A stretch of 64,000 nt of DNA, taken from positions 1-64,000 of the forward strand of contig JBHGBM010000016.1 of NCBI GenBank assembly GCA_041946965.1, read 5' to 3'. Under the pieces are notes generated by a model, which was not told the origin of the DNA, did no database searches, and worked only from the letters and a program-made list of their open reading frames with translations. This document shows, piece after piece, positions 18,336 through 26,587 of this stretch. The translations under genes and the position numbers were made by a program. Source of the stretch: JBHGBM01 sp041946965. GTDB lineage: Bacteria > Acidobacteriota > Terriglobia > Bryobacterales > Bryobacteraceae. How positions within the stretch are numbered: position 1 is the first letter of the stretch; every line of letters begins with the position of its first letter.

Positions 18336-18740
18336 ATGCCCGCCCTTCTGCTGCTGTGCGCGCTGTTCGCTTCCGAGGAGAGCGCGGTTCTCGACGTGAT
18401 TCAGCGCCTGTTCGACGCCATGGCCGCGCACGACGCCGCCGCGCTCCAGTCCGTGTTGCTGCCCGAGGGCCGTGTGGTCTCGGTGCGTGCCGATGGCGTC
18501 TTGAGGGGATCGTCTCACCCGGAATGGGCTGCCAGGATCGCCGCCTCGAAGGACTCGCTCCGCGAGACCATCCGCGACCCTAAAGTGCTGATCCAGGGCC
18601 GCATTGCCAGCGTCTGGGCGCCCTACGACTTCTACCGCGACGGCCAGCGCTCCCACGGAGGCATAGACTCATTCAGCCTCGTGAAAACAGCCGATGGGTG
18701 GAGGATTGCGACGCTGGTCTATACCGTGGAGACGCGCTGA
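18336..18740 (+). CDS. Exported SnoaL/NTF2-like protein
   Basis: This 134-residue protein has a short N-terminal signal (MPALLLLCALFA). Its NTF2-like cone fold contains VLDVIQRLFDAMAAHDAAAL and VWAPYDFYRDGQRSHGGIDSFSLVKTADGWRIATLVYTVE, as in lumazine-binding/DUF4440 relatives. No catalytic assignment is possible. Its end overlaps the convergent receiver gene by 22 nt. Confidence 0.75.
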   Translation: MPALLLLCALFASEESAVLDVIQRLFDAMAAHDAAALQSVLLPEGRVVSVRADGVLRGSSHPEWAARIAASKDSLRETIRDPKVLIQGRIASVWAPYDFYRDGQRSHGGIDSFSLVKTADGWRIATLVYTVETR

Positions 18741-19117
18741 GCGCGAACGCCCGGGCTGAGGAACTGCTGGCCGGCAAGCACGCGCTCCAGCGCGGGCGCC
18801 AGGTCCTGTTCCACGGTTTGCTTCAGAACGTAGCCGCGAGCGCCGGCCTCAATGGCGCGTGCCACGTATCGTCCGTCCACGTGCATGCTCAATACCAGAA
18901 CCGCGACTGTGGGAAACTCGCGGTGCAGGGCTTCGGCGGGTTCCAGCCCGTCAACCAGGGCGATGTCGGGATGGTGCCGCCGGGCCAGTTCCAGGGCTTC
19001 CGCGCCCGAACCGGCTTCGCCGACCACGAAAACGCCGGTTTGCGCCTCCAAGACCTCCCTCAGCGCGCTGCCGAGCTCGCGGTGACTTTCGACAAGTAGT
19101 ACGCGGGTTCCGTTCAT
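18719..19117 (-). CDS. Receiver-only response regulator
   Basis: This 132-residue protein is a lone receiver domain: an acidic pocket near VLLVESHRE, the phospho-acceptor Asp in IALVDGLEP, Ser in VLVLSMHVD and Lys in GYVLKQT. The sequence resembles NarL/LuxR-type receivers, but it stops right after the domain with no helix-turn-helix. The phospho-acceptor loop is unusual (LVDGLEPAEAL). No histidine kinase is nearby. ATG 19117 was preferred to a much longer upstream frame that has no domain support. Confidence 0.8.
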   Translation of the reverse strand: MNGTRVLLVESHRELGSALREVLEAQTGVFVVGEAGSGAEALELARRHHPDIALVDGLEPAEALHREFPTVAVLVLSMHVDGRYVARAIEAGARGYVLKQTVEQDLAPALERVLAGQQFLSPGVRAQRVSTV

Positions 19118-19209
19118 CGAAGCCACATCCGATTGTAGAAACCCGCGGGCGCAGACCCAATACTCTGTTCGCTGTATGAATTCGCTGCGAGTGTCCCGAA
19201 TGCCGGACG

Positions 19210-20481
19210 TCAGCGCGGATGCGCGCCGATATCGAGCCGCAACTCCTTGAAAAAGCGTGCGCGCATCCATCCGAGCCAGCCGTCCGCGTAGCGGTGATTT
19301 AGATCGACCGTGGCAATTGCCACAGTTCCGCGCTCCGGCGCCGAAGCGATCTGCTCCCCGAGCGGATTCATGATGTAGGTGGGGTGGCCGTACCCGGAGG
19401 CGGCGAGGAATACGTGGTTTTCGAGCGCCCGCGCCGTTGCCAGCGGCAGGGGACCGCCCCATATGGGCATCAGGATGATCTCCGCGCCGGCCAGCGCCAG
19501 CGCGCGTGCCGGGTCGGCGTAGAACACGTCGTAGCAGATCATCATCCCCACGCGGCCGAAATCGGTCTGAAACACGGGGTAGTCGATGCCGGGGGTGATG
19601 CCGCCTTCGAATTCCTCGCGCGGAATGTAGACCTTGCGGTACTTGCCCGCCAGCTTGCCCGACCGGTCGAGCAGCACGGCGGTGTTGTATACGGCGGGGC
19701 CTTCGCGCTCATAGATGCCCGCGGCGATATACGCCTTGCGCCGGCGCGCGACCTCTCCCAGGGCGGAAGTGGTGCGCCCGGGGACCGGCTCGGCCACATC
19801 CGCGTATTTCATGCCGGTGGCCACTACGGTAATTCCTTCCGGCAGCAGGATCAGGTCGGCGGTTGCGGGCACTTTGGCCTGGACCACGCCGAGGAACTGC
19901 CGCACGCTGTCTTCCGGGCCGGCGGCTTTGTCCGGGCGGAAGTTCACGCTGGCGATGGTGACGGGGCGCGGCTTGGGCGCGGGCGTTTCCTCCAGCGTAA
20001 TGTCATCCCACCACACGGTCGCCTGCGGGGCGTTGGCAAGCCAAAGCTGGATCTTCACGGCGGCGGCGTTGGGCGGGGCGGGGGCTTCCGCCGTGACTTG
20101 CGTCCAGGCGCCGTCGCGCCGGGCCTGGTAGACGAAATCGGGCTGTCCGGCGCGCTTTCCCGACGCCGCGGCCCAATCCAGCCGCGCCAGCACCTGCCCG
20201 TTCTCGAAGGTGAATCCCACGCCGCGGTAGCGCGCGGAGAACCGGTACCAGCGGCCCGGCATCACGCCGCGCGCGGTGTACTCCCAGCCGCCGTAGACGG
20301 CGGGATTGCTGTCGCCGGCCAGCGCCAGCGCGCCGCCGGCCTCCACCCATGCGCGCGGAGCGATTTCCGGCCGCGGCGACCACTTCGTCCAGCCCTGGGG
20401 CGGGTCCGCGAAGTCCGTCTGCCGCACGGGAAGCTGCGCCCACGCGGAGACGGCGGCAAGGAGGAGCGCGACGCATCGCAT
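19210..20481 (-). CDS. Secreted carbon-nitrogen hydrolase (nitrilase superfamily) with N-terminal beta-sandwich domain
   Basis: This 423-residue protein has a signal peptide (MRCVALLLAAVSAWA). Residues about 20-165 form a beta-rich carbohydrate-binding-module-like domain (WYRFSARYRG, VWWDDITLEE). The nitrilase domain follows, with the Glu-Lys-Cys triad Glu215 (LPEG), Lys283 (KYRKVYIP) and Cys316 (MICYD). Family members hydrolyse amides or nitriles. Secretion and an appended binding domain are unusual for it. Substrate unknown. It is divergent from the restriction-modification gene. Confidence 0.85.
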   Translation of the reverse strand: MRCVALLLAAVSAWAQLPVRQTDFADPPQGWTKWSPRPEIAPRAWVEAGGALALAGDSNPAVYGGWEYTARGVMPGRWYRFSARYRGVGFTFENGQVLARLDWAAASGKRAGQPDFVYQARRDGAWTQVTAEAPAPPNAAAVKIQLWLANAPQATVWWDDITLEETPAPKPRPVTIASVNFRPDKAAGPEDSVRQFLGVVQAKVPATADLILLPEGITVVATGMKYADVAEPVPGRTTSALGEVARRRKAYIAAGIYEREGPAVYNTAVLLDRSGKLAGKYRKVYIPREEFEGGITPGIDYPVFQTDFGRVGMMICYDVFYADPARALALAGAEIILMPIWGGPLPLATARALENHVFLAASGYGHPTYIMNPLGEQIASAPERGTVAIATVDLNHRYADGWLGWMRARFFKELRLDIGAHPR

Positions 20482-20563
20482 AGGTCGATTCTATGCCATG
20501 CGAGCTTCGCGCGCTGGAATCACGGGCCGGGATCCGGTACAGTAAGACTTCGACAAGCCCCAT

Positions 20564-23365
20564 ATGCGCCTTAGCTGGAACGAGATCAGGGCTCGTGCGG
20601 CCCGGTTCGCCGAAGAATGGCGGCATGCCCATTACGAACGAGGCGAGAGTCAATCCTTCTACAACGAGTTCTTCGACGTCTTCGGCGTGACGCGCCGCCG
20701 GGTGGCGAGCTTCGAGGAGCCGGTGAAGCGCCTCGGCAGCGGGCGGGGCTTCGTCGATCTGTTCTGGAAAGGCGTGCTCCTTGTCGAACAGAAGAGCGCC
20801 GGCCAGAACCTCGTCCGCGCGAAGGAGCAGGCGCTCGATTACTTTCCCGGGCTCAAGGAGCACGAACTTCCGCGATACGTGCTCGTGAGCGACTTCCAGA
20901 CGTTTGAGCTTTACGATCTCGAGGACGATACCTCAATCCGGTTCCCGCTTCATGAACTCCCGGATCACGTGGAGGATTTCAGCTTCGTTCTCGGCGTACA
21001 GAAGCGGACGTTCCGCGACCAGGACCCGGTCAACATCGAAGCCTCCGAGATGATGGGCAAGCTCCATGACGCCCTGAAAGCCTCCGGCTATGAAGGGCAC
21101 GACCTGGAGCGGTTTCTTGTGCGGCTGGTGTTCTGTCTGTTCGCCGACGACACGGGCATTTTTGAACCCAGAGACATATTCTCGGCGCTCATCACCGAGC
21201 GCACCAATCCGGACGGCAGCGACACGGGATTGTGGCTGAATCAGTTGTTTGAGGTGTTGAACACGCCGCTGAAGCAGCGCCAGCAAAACCTTGACGAGGA
21301 CCTGGCGCAGTTTCCTTACGTGGATGGCGACCTGTTCCGGGAGCGCCTGCGCTTTCCGTCTTTTGACGCCGCGATGCGCAGTCTGCTGATGGACGTCCTG
21401 GATTTCAGTTGGGACGCCATCTCGCCCGCCATCTTCGGATCCCTGTTCCAGTCCGTCATGGACCGGCGGGAGCGCCGGTCGCAGGGAGCGCACTATACCA
21501 CCGAGAAGAACATTCTCAAAGTGATACAACCGCTGTTTCTGGATGAGCTGCGCGCAGAGTTCAAACGGCTCACCGAGCGCCGGGACAGCGGGCGCCGCAA
21601 GGCGATCGAGGCCTTCCACCACAAGCTCTCGACGCTCCGCTTCTTCGATCCGGCGTGCGGTTGCGGCAACTTCCTCATCATTTCCTACCGCGAACTCCGG
21701 CTTCTCGAAATCGACGTGCTCAAGGCGCTCCACCAGGACGGGCAACTGGCGCTCGATGTGTCCCACATGTCGCGTCTCGATGTGGACCAGTTCTATGGCA
21801 TCGAGCTGGGCGAGTTTCCCGCGCGCATCGCCGAAGTCGCTCTGTGGATGATGGATCACATCATGAACAACAAGCTTTCGCTGGAGTTCGGCGAGAGCTA
21901 TGTCCGCATCCCGCTGAAGAAGTCGCCGCACATCCACCATGCCGATGCGCTTGAAATCGAGTGGTCCGGCGTGATTGCGCCGGCCGCCTGTTCCTATGTT
22001 CTTGGAAATCCGCCTTTCGGGGGCGCCAAGTACCAAAGTCCTCAGCAACGGCAGCAGGTGCGACGCATTGCCCGACTCGGAGGAAGCGGCGGCACCCTGG
22101 ATTACGTCACGGCGTGGTTCATCAAAGCGGGGGACTATTTGCGGCATTCCCGGGCGCGGGTCGGGTTTGTGGCGACCAACTCCATCACGCAGGGCGAACA
22201 GGTCGCGCAACTCTGGCCCGTTCTGTTCGGGCGTTACGAGCTTGAGATCAGCTTCGCTCACCGGACATTCGCCTGGGGCAGCGACGCCCGCGGCATGGCC
22301 CATGTTCACGTCGTGATCATCGGGCTTTGCCGCCGGGATATGGAGCCGGCCGTAAAGCGGCTTTTCAGCTACAGCGATGTGCGGGGCGATCCGACCGAAA
22401 GCGAACATGCGGCACTTACGCCTTACCTGTTCGACGCCGGCAACGTTCACAACCGGCACCTGGTGGTTGGAGAGGTCAGCCAGCCGCTCTGCCATGCGCC
22501 GAAGCTCGTTATTGGATCAAAACCCATCGACGGAGGGCACTACATTTTCTCGGCAGCGGAGCGGACCGAGTTCTTGCGCCGAGAGCCGAACGCCCGGAAA
22601 TTCATGCATCCGTTCATCGGCGCGGAGGAGTTCCTTAACGGACTGGACCGCTGGATTCTATATCTTGACGGCGTGTCCCCCGCGGAATTACGATCCATGC
22701 CCGCGGTCAAAGAACGGATTGCCGCCGTGCGCGAGATCAGGCGGCAGAGCAAGAGCTCGGGCACCCGTGAACTCGCCGAAACTCCCACGCGGTTCCATGT
22801 GACCGTGGTGCCGAAGAGGGCCTTTCTTGTCATTCCGGAAGTGAGTTCGGAGAGGCGCGACTATGTGCCGATAGGCTGGCTGAAACCGCCGGCGATTCCG
22901 AGCAACCTGGTTCGCGTCCTGCTCGATGCCGACTTGTGGCACTTCGGCATCCTGACATCCGCCATGCACATGGCCTGGCTGCGCCAGATCGGAGGCCGGC
23001 TGGAGAGCCGGTACCGGTATTCAATCGGGATTGTCTATAACCCGTTCCCCTGGCCTGAAGCTACGGCTCCACAGCGTGCGAAAATCCGTTCCCTTGCCCA
23101 GGCCGTTCTCGACGCGCGCGCGCAGTTTCCCGGCTCGACGTTCGCCGACCTTTACGATGTCGACGCCATGCCGCCGCGGCTTCGAAAAGCTCACCGGGCG
23201 CTTGACGAAGCGGTGGACCGGTTATACCGGCCGGCCGCATTCACGGGAGACCGCGATCGCGCCGAGCATCTGTTCGGCCTGTATGAAGCGCTGGTCGCTC
23301 CGCTGGTCGCCGGGGCTGCGGCGCCGGAGAGCCGTGGGCCACGCAAGCGGCGGCGTCACATGTAG
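20564..23365 (+). CDS. Type IIL (MmeI-like) restriction-modification enzyme
   Basis: This 933-residue fused enzyme has an N-terminal PD-(D/E)xK nuclease with Asp65, Glu75 and Lys77 (FVDLFWKGVLLVEQK). A helical linker precedes the gamma-class adenine methyltransferase: motif X GAHYTTEKNI (308-317), SAM motif I DPACGCGNF (362-370) and catalytic motif IV NPPF (482-485). A C-terminal target-recognition region completes it. Length and order match MmeI. In the family one polypeptide methylates one strand of its site and cuts about 20 nt away. No separate methylase or specificity gene is needed. All key motifs look intact. Its end overlaps argS by 10 nt tail to tail. Confidence 0.93.
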   Translation: MRLSWNEIRARAARFAEEWRHAHYERGESQSFYNEFFDVFGVTRRRVASFEEPVKRLGSGRGFVDLFWKGVLLVEQKSAGQNLVRAKEQALDYFPGLKEHELPRYVLVSDFQTFELYDLEDDTSIRFPLHELPDHVEDFSFVLGVQKRTFRDQDPVNIEASEMMGKLHDALKASGYEGHDLERFLVRLVFCLFADDTGIFEPRDIFSALITERTNPDGSDTGLWLNQLFEVLNTPLKQRQQNLDEDLAQFPYVDGDLFRERLRFPSFDAAMRSLLMDVLDFSWDAISPAIFGSLFQSVMDRRERRSQGAHYTTEKNILKVIQPLFLDELRAEFKRLTERRDSGRRKAIEAFHHKLSTLRFFDPACGCGNFLIISYRELRLLEIDVLKALHQDGQLALDVSHMSRLDVDQFYGIELGEFPARIAEVALWMMDHIMNNKLSLEFGESYVRIPLKKSPHIHHADALEIEWSGVIAPAACSYVLGNPPFGGAKYQSPQQRQQVRRIARLGGSGGTLDYVTAWFIKAGDYLRHSRARVGFVATNSITQGEQVAQLWPVLFGRYELEISFAHRTFAWGSDARGMAHVHVVIIGLCRRDMEPAVKRLFSYSDVRGDPTESEHAALTPYLFDAGNVHNRHLVVGEVSQPLCHAPKLVIGSKPIDGGHYIFSAAERTEFLRREPNARKFMHPFIGAEEFLNGLDRWILYLDGVSPAELRSMPAVKERIAAVREIRRQSKSSGTRELAETPTRFHVTVVPKRAFLVIPEVSSERRDYVPIGWLKPPAIPSNLVRVLLDADLWHFGILTSAMHMAWLRQIGGRLESRYRYSIGIVYNPFPWPEATAPQRAKIRSLAQAVLDARAQFPGSTFADLYDVDAMPPRLRKAHRALDEAVDRLYRPAAFTGDRDRAEHLFGLYEALVAPLVAGAAAPESRGPRKRRRHM

Positions 23366-25299
23366 GGCGGAACTTCAATTCCCAGAATGCCCAGGGTGCG
23401 TTCGAGCTGGCGGCGGAAGAAGTCCGTCATCCAGAGCAGGAAAACGCGCTTCTCGCGATTCTGTTCATGGATGATCGGGTACTGGTGGTAGAAGTTGTTG
23501 AACGCCTGCGCGAGCTGAAAAGCGTACTTCGCCACGTGCGCGGGTTCGCCCGCCGCGACCGCCCGCTCCACCTCGGCCTCGGCCTTCGACGCGGCCAGCA
23601 GCACCTGCCAGAAGTCCTCTGACGCAAGCTGACGGGCCAGGGCTTCGCGCGCCAGTTCGCTCGCGAAGTCGGGAACCTGCTCGCCGCGCTCTTCGTACTT
23701 GCGCAGGATGTTGCGCGCGCGCACGGCGGCGTATTGCACATAGGGTCCGGTCTCTCCCTCGAAGCTGAGCGCCTCCTGGAAATCGAAGGCGATCACGGAA
23801 TTGCGCGTGTACTTCAACAGGAAGTAGCGCAGCGCGCCGATGGCGATCTGCGCCGCCACCGCCCGGCGCTCCTCATCCGCCGCTTCGGGATGCCGGGAAG
23901 CCACTTCTTCGAGCGCCTTCGAGATGAGCGCATCCATCAGGTCATCGGCTTTCACGCCGAGCCCCTTGCGGCCCGAAACTTCCACGTATGGCCGCTTGCG
24001 GTCCTCTTCGGAAAGCGGAATGTCCAGTTCCACGCAGCAGCGCGGCGAAAGCGCCACCATCTCGTAGGAGAAATGCACGGAGCGCTCGGCCTGCTCGTTG
24101 AAACCCAGCGCGCGCAGTCCGGCCGCCACCACATCCTGAAGATAGGATTGCCGCGTATCGATCACGTTGTACACCTGGGTCGCGCGGCCGAACGCCGGCG
24201 CGCTGCCCGCGCCGCCCGGCTCGTCCGAACTCACCCACAGCACGCGCCCGTCCGCGTACGTCATGAAGGGGCGGTAGTGGAAATCCTTGCCCAGCAGGCC
24301 GAATTTCCAGAGCTGGTAAGCGATGTCCTTGCCCACGTAAGTGACCGTGCCGTTGGAGCGCACGATGACCTTGTTGTCCTCGGACTCCGCCGAAAACGCC
24401 GCCGCCGGCATCACCCAGCAGCCGGCGTTCCTGCCTTCGGTTTCGAAGTAAATCGCCTTGCGCTGCTTGAGCAGCTCGAAAGCGTGCGCCCAGAATTTCA
24501 GGTGCAGGATCTCGCTCTCGCGCGGCAGCACGTCGTACTCCACGCCCAGCCGCAGCATGGTGGCGAGATGCGCGCGCACGATGGCGTCCGCCACCAGGTG
24601 CGCGAGCTCCGATTGCACTCCCTCGCCCGCCTCGATGGCGTGCAGCGTCTCCGCGCGCCAGGCGGCCGATTCCGGATGCTCCTTGTAGTAAGCGGAGGTG
24701 CGCGCGTAGAGGTCCCAGCAGTAGTAGTCGAAGCGCGCGCCCTCGATCAGGCGCCGCACTTCCGCGGGCGTCTTCTTTTCCAGGTAGTGGAACCCCACCA
24801 CCACGTCGGCCACCTGCACGCCGGTGTTGTCGATGTAATTCTGCACCTCGACGTTGTGGCGGCGCGCGCGCAGCATGCGCACGAAGGTATCGCCCAGCGT
24901 CGCGTTGCGCAGGTGTCCGATATGCGCCGCCTTGTTGGGGTTGATGTTGGTGTGCTCGACGACGATCTTTTCGCCGGCGGGCGCGGGCGGCTCTTCCACC
25001 GGGTGCAGCAGCATGTAGCCGTACAGCGCGCGGTCGAAGCGGAGGTTGATGTAGCCGTTGCCGGCCACCTCCATCGCCGCCACGCCTTCGATGGAGCCAA
25101 TCGTCTCAACCAGTTCCGCGGCGGTCTTCCTGGGCGCCTGGCGAAGCTGGCGCGCGAGCTGAAACGCCACCGGCACGGCGAGGTCGCCGAATTCGCTCTG
25201 CCGCGGCTGCTCCAGCGTGATGGGGACGTCCACGCCGTAGCGAAGCTGCACCTGGGCGCGGAACACTTCCTGTATGCGTTTTTCGAGTTGATGGAACAC
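23356..25299 (-). CDS. argS: Arginyl-tRNA synthetase
   Basis: This 647-residue class I synthetase has the N-terminal Add domain, the HIGH motif (HIGHLRNATLGD, 126-129) and an anticodon-binding DALR domain at the end. The KMSKS site is replaced by VSGRKGLGVKADDL, as in many ArgS proteins. It charges tRNA-Arg. The GTG start at 25299 gives the expected N-terminus (MFHQLEKRIQEVF). It lies 28 nt behind the amidohydrolase gene on the same strand. Confidence 0.95.
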   Translation of the reverse strand: MFHQLEKRIQEVFRAQVQLRYGVDVPITLEQPRQSEFGDLAVPVAFQLARQLRQAPRKTAAELVETIGSIEGVAAMEVAGNGYINLRFDRALYGYMLLHPVEEPPAPAGEKIVVEHTNINPNKAAHIGHLRNATLGDTFVRMLRARRHNVEVQNYIDNTGVQVADVVVGFHYLEKKTPAEVRRLIEGARFDYYCWDLYARTSAYYKEHPESAAWRAETLHAIEAGEGVQSELAHLVADAIVRAHLATMLRLGVEYDVLPRESEILHLKFWAHAFELLKQRKAIYFETEGRNAGCWVMPAAAFSAESEDNKVIVRSNGTVTYVGKDIAYQLWKFGLLGKDFHYRPFMTYADGRVLWVSSDEPGGAGSAPAFGRATQVYNVIDTRQSYLQDVVAAGLRALGFNEQAERSVHFSYEMVALSPRCCVELDIPLSEEDRKRPYVEVSGRKGLGVKADDLMDALISKALEEVASRHPEAADEERRAVAAQIAIGALRYFLLKYTRNSVIAFDFQEALSFEGETGPYVQYAAVRARNILRKYEERGEQVPDFASELAREALARQLASEDFWQVLLAASKAEAEVERAVAAGEPAHVAKYAFQLAQAFNNFYHQYPIIHEQNREKRVFLLWMTDFFRRQLERTLGILGIEVPPYM

Positions 25300-25327
25300 G
25301 GGGAAACTACGAGTATAACAACCGGCT

Positions 25328-26587
25328 TCAGCGCGGCGGCATCACGACACTTTCCACCGGGCGCACGCCGTAATCGCGCGGCAGCTCGCGATAATCGGCG
25401 GCCGCGCGCGCGTTCCAATCCCAGGTCACTTTGCCGTCCTTGAGCGTCAGCTCGCACATCAGCCGCTGCTTGCCCGTGAGCCTTCCGCCGGAGGCATCGG
25501 CGAAACCGAAGTCACCCGAGGCCAGGCGGAATGCCGCGACATCCGCCGCGGCCCCCTGAGTGAGATGGCCGAGTTCGGGATGACGAATCGCTTGCGCGGG
25601 GTTCCACGTGGAACGTCGGATCACTTCGGCCAGCGGCATCCCCATGGCGAGGAACTTCGACATGGTGGTGGGCATGTCCATCATGCCCGCGTTCATGCTG
25701 CCGGTGTGCAGGTCCGTGGAAATGGCGTCGGGATAGAACTTCTGCGCGGTGGCGGGGACCGCATTGCGGAACACCAGGCTGCCGCCCCCGTGGCCGGTGT
25801 CGAAAAGGACGCCGCGCTCGCGGGCGCGGCGGAGGTAGTCGAGCACGCGCCCCTCGCCGTCAAACCACGGCACCGGCCCGCGGAACACGTGCGTGGCGAT
25901 ATCGCCGGGACGCAGCCTCTCCGTCACAAGCTGCCAGAAGGGGCGCTCCGGCAGAAAGAAGCCGAAGTCCACCATGATGGACAGGTTGGCCAGCTTGCCG
26001 GCGGCGATGGCGGCATCCACGGAGCCCCAATCCGGTTTTTCGTAATGCGCGGTCTTCACCCCCACAACCACGCCGGCGTTCTTGCGCGCCACGCGCGCCA
26101 CGGCTTCCGGATCGAAATCGGTCTGCTCCACGTGATTCAGCATCATCCCCAGTCCGGAAATGTTCACGAACGCCAGCACGCGGGTCTGTACGCGGTCGAT
26201 CACGGTGCGCCGGAAATCCTCGAAGTTGCGCCAGCCGCTGGAGCCCGCGTCGCAGATGGTGGTGACGCCGGTGCGGAAGCTGAACGTGTCCGGAGGAATC
26301 GAATTATCGCCCGCCCACGCGCCATGAACGCCGGTGGTATAGAAAACATGCGTGTGAATATCGACGATGCCCGGCGTGACGTAGAGGCCGGTCACGTCGA
26401 TCACCTTGCGCGCCTGCGCCGGATCGATGCCCGGCGCCACGCGCGCGATCTTTCCGCCGGCGATGGCGACATCGGCCGGGCCGTCGAGCCCGTTCTTCGG
26501 GTCGATCACGTGGCCGCCGCGCAGCAGCACCGTGTAGGGCTGCGCCAGGCACGCCAGGGGAACAAGCAGCGCCAGAGCGTATTTCAT
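25328..26587 (-). CDS. Secreted amidohydrolase/dihydroorotase-like protein
   Basis: This 419-residue protein has a signal peptide (MKYALALLVPLACLA) and an amidohydrolase fold. The metal-site start is GIVDIHTHVF, a putative metal-binding Lys occurs in VVGVKTAHYE, and later His and Asp residues lie in FDTGHGGG and STDLHTG. It resembles adenine deaminase/dihydroorotase-like proteins often predicted to be exported in Acidobacteria. The substrate is unknown. The start overlaps the sulfatase stop (ATGA), so it is translationally coupled to it. Confidence 0.85.
   Translation of the reverse strand: MKYALALLVPLACLAQPYTVLLRGGHVIDPKNGLDGPADVAIAGGKIARVAPGIDPAQARKVIDVTGLYVTPGIVDIHTHVFYTTGVHGAWAGDNSIPPDTFSFRTGVTTICDAGSSGWRNFEDFRRTVIDRVQTRVLAFVNISGLGMMLNHVEQTDFDPEAVARVARKNAGVVVGVKTAHYEKPDWGSVDAAIAAGKLANLSIMVDFGFFLPERPFWQLVTERLRPGDIATHVFRGPVPWFDGEGRVLDYLRRARERGVLFDTGHGGGSLVFRNAVPATAQKFYPDAISTDLHTGSMNAGMMDMPTTMSKFLAMGMPLAEVIRRSTWNPAQAIRHPELGHLTQGAAADVAAFRLASGDFGFADASGGRLTGKQRLMCELTLKDGKVTWDWNARAAADYRELPRDYGVRPVESVVMPPR

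Noticed and set aside
24000..24020. Loss of the KMSKS motif in ArgS as a sign of inactivity
   Set aside because: Many bacterial ArgS proteins lack a canonical KMSKS; the other catalytic motifs, HIGH and the DALR domain are intact.
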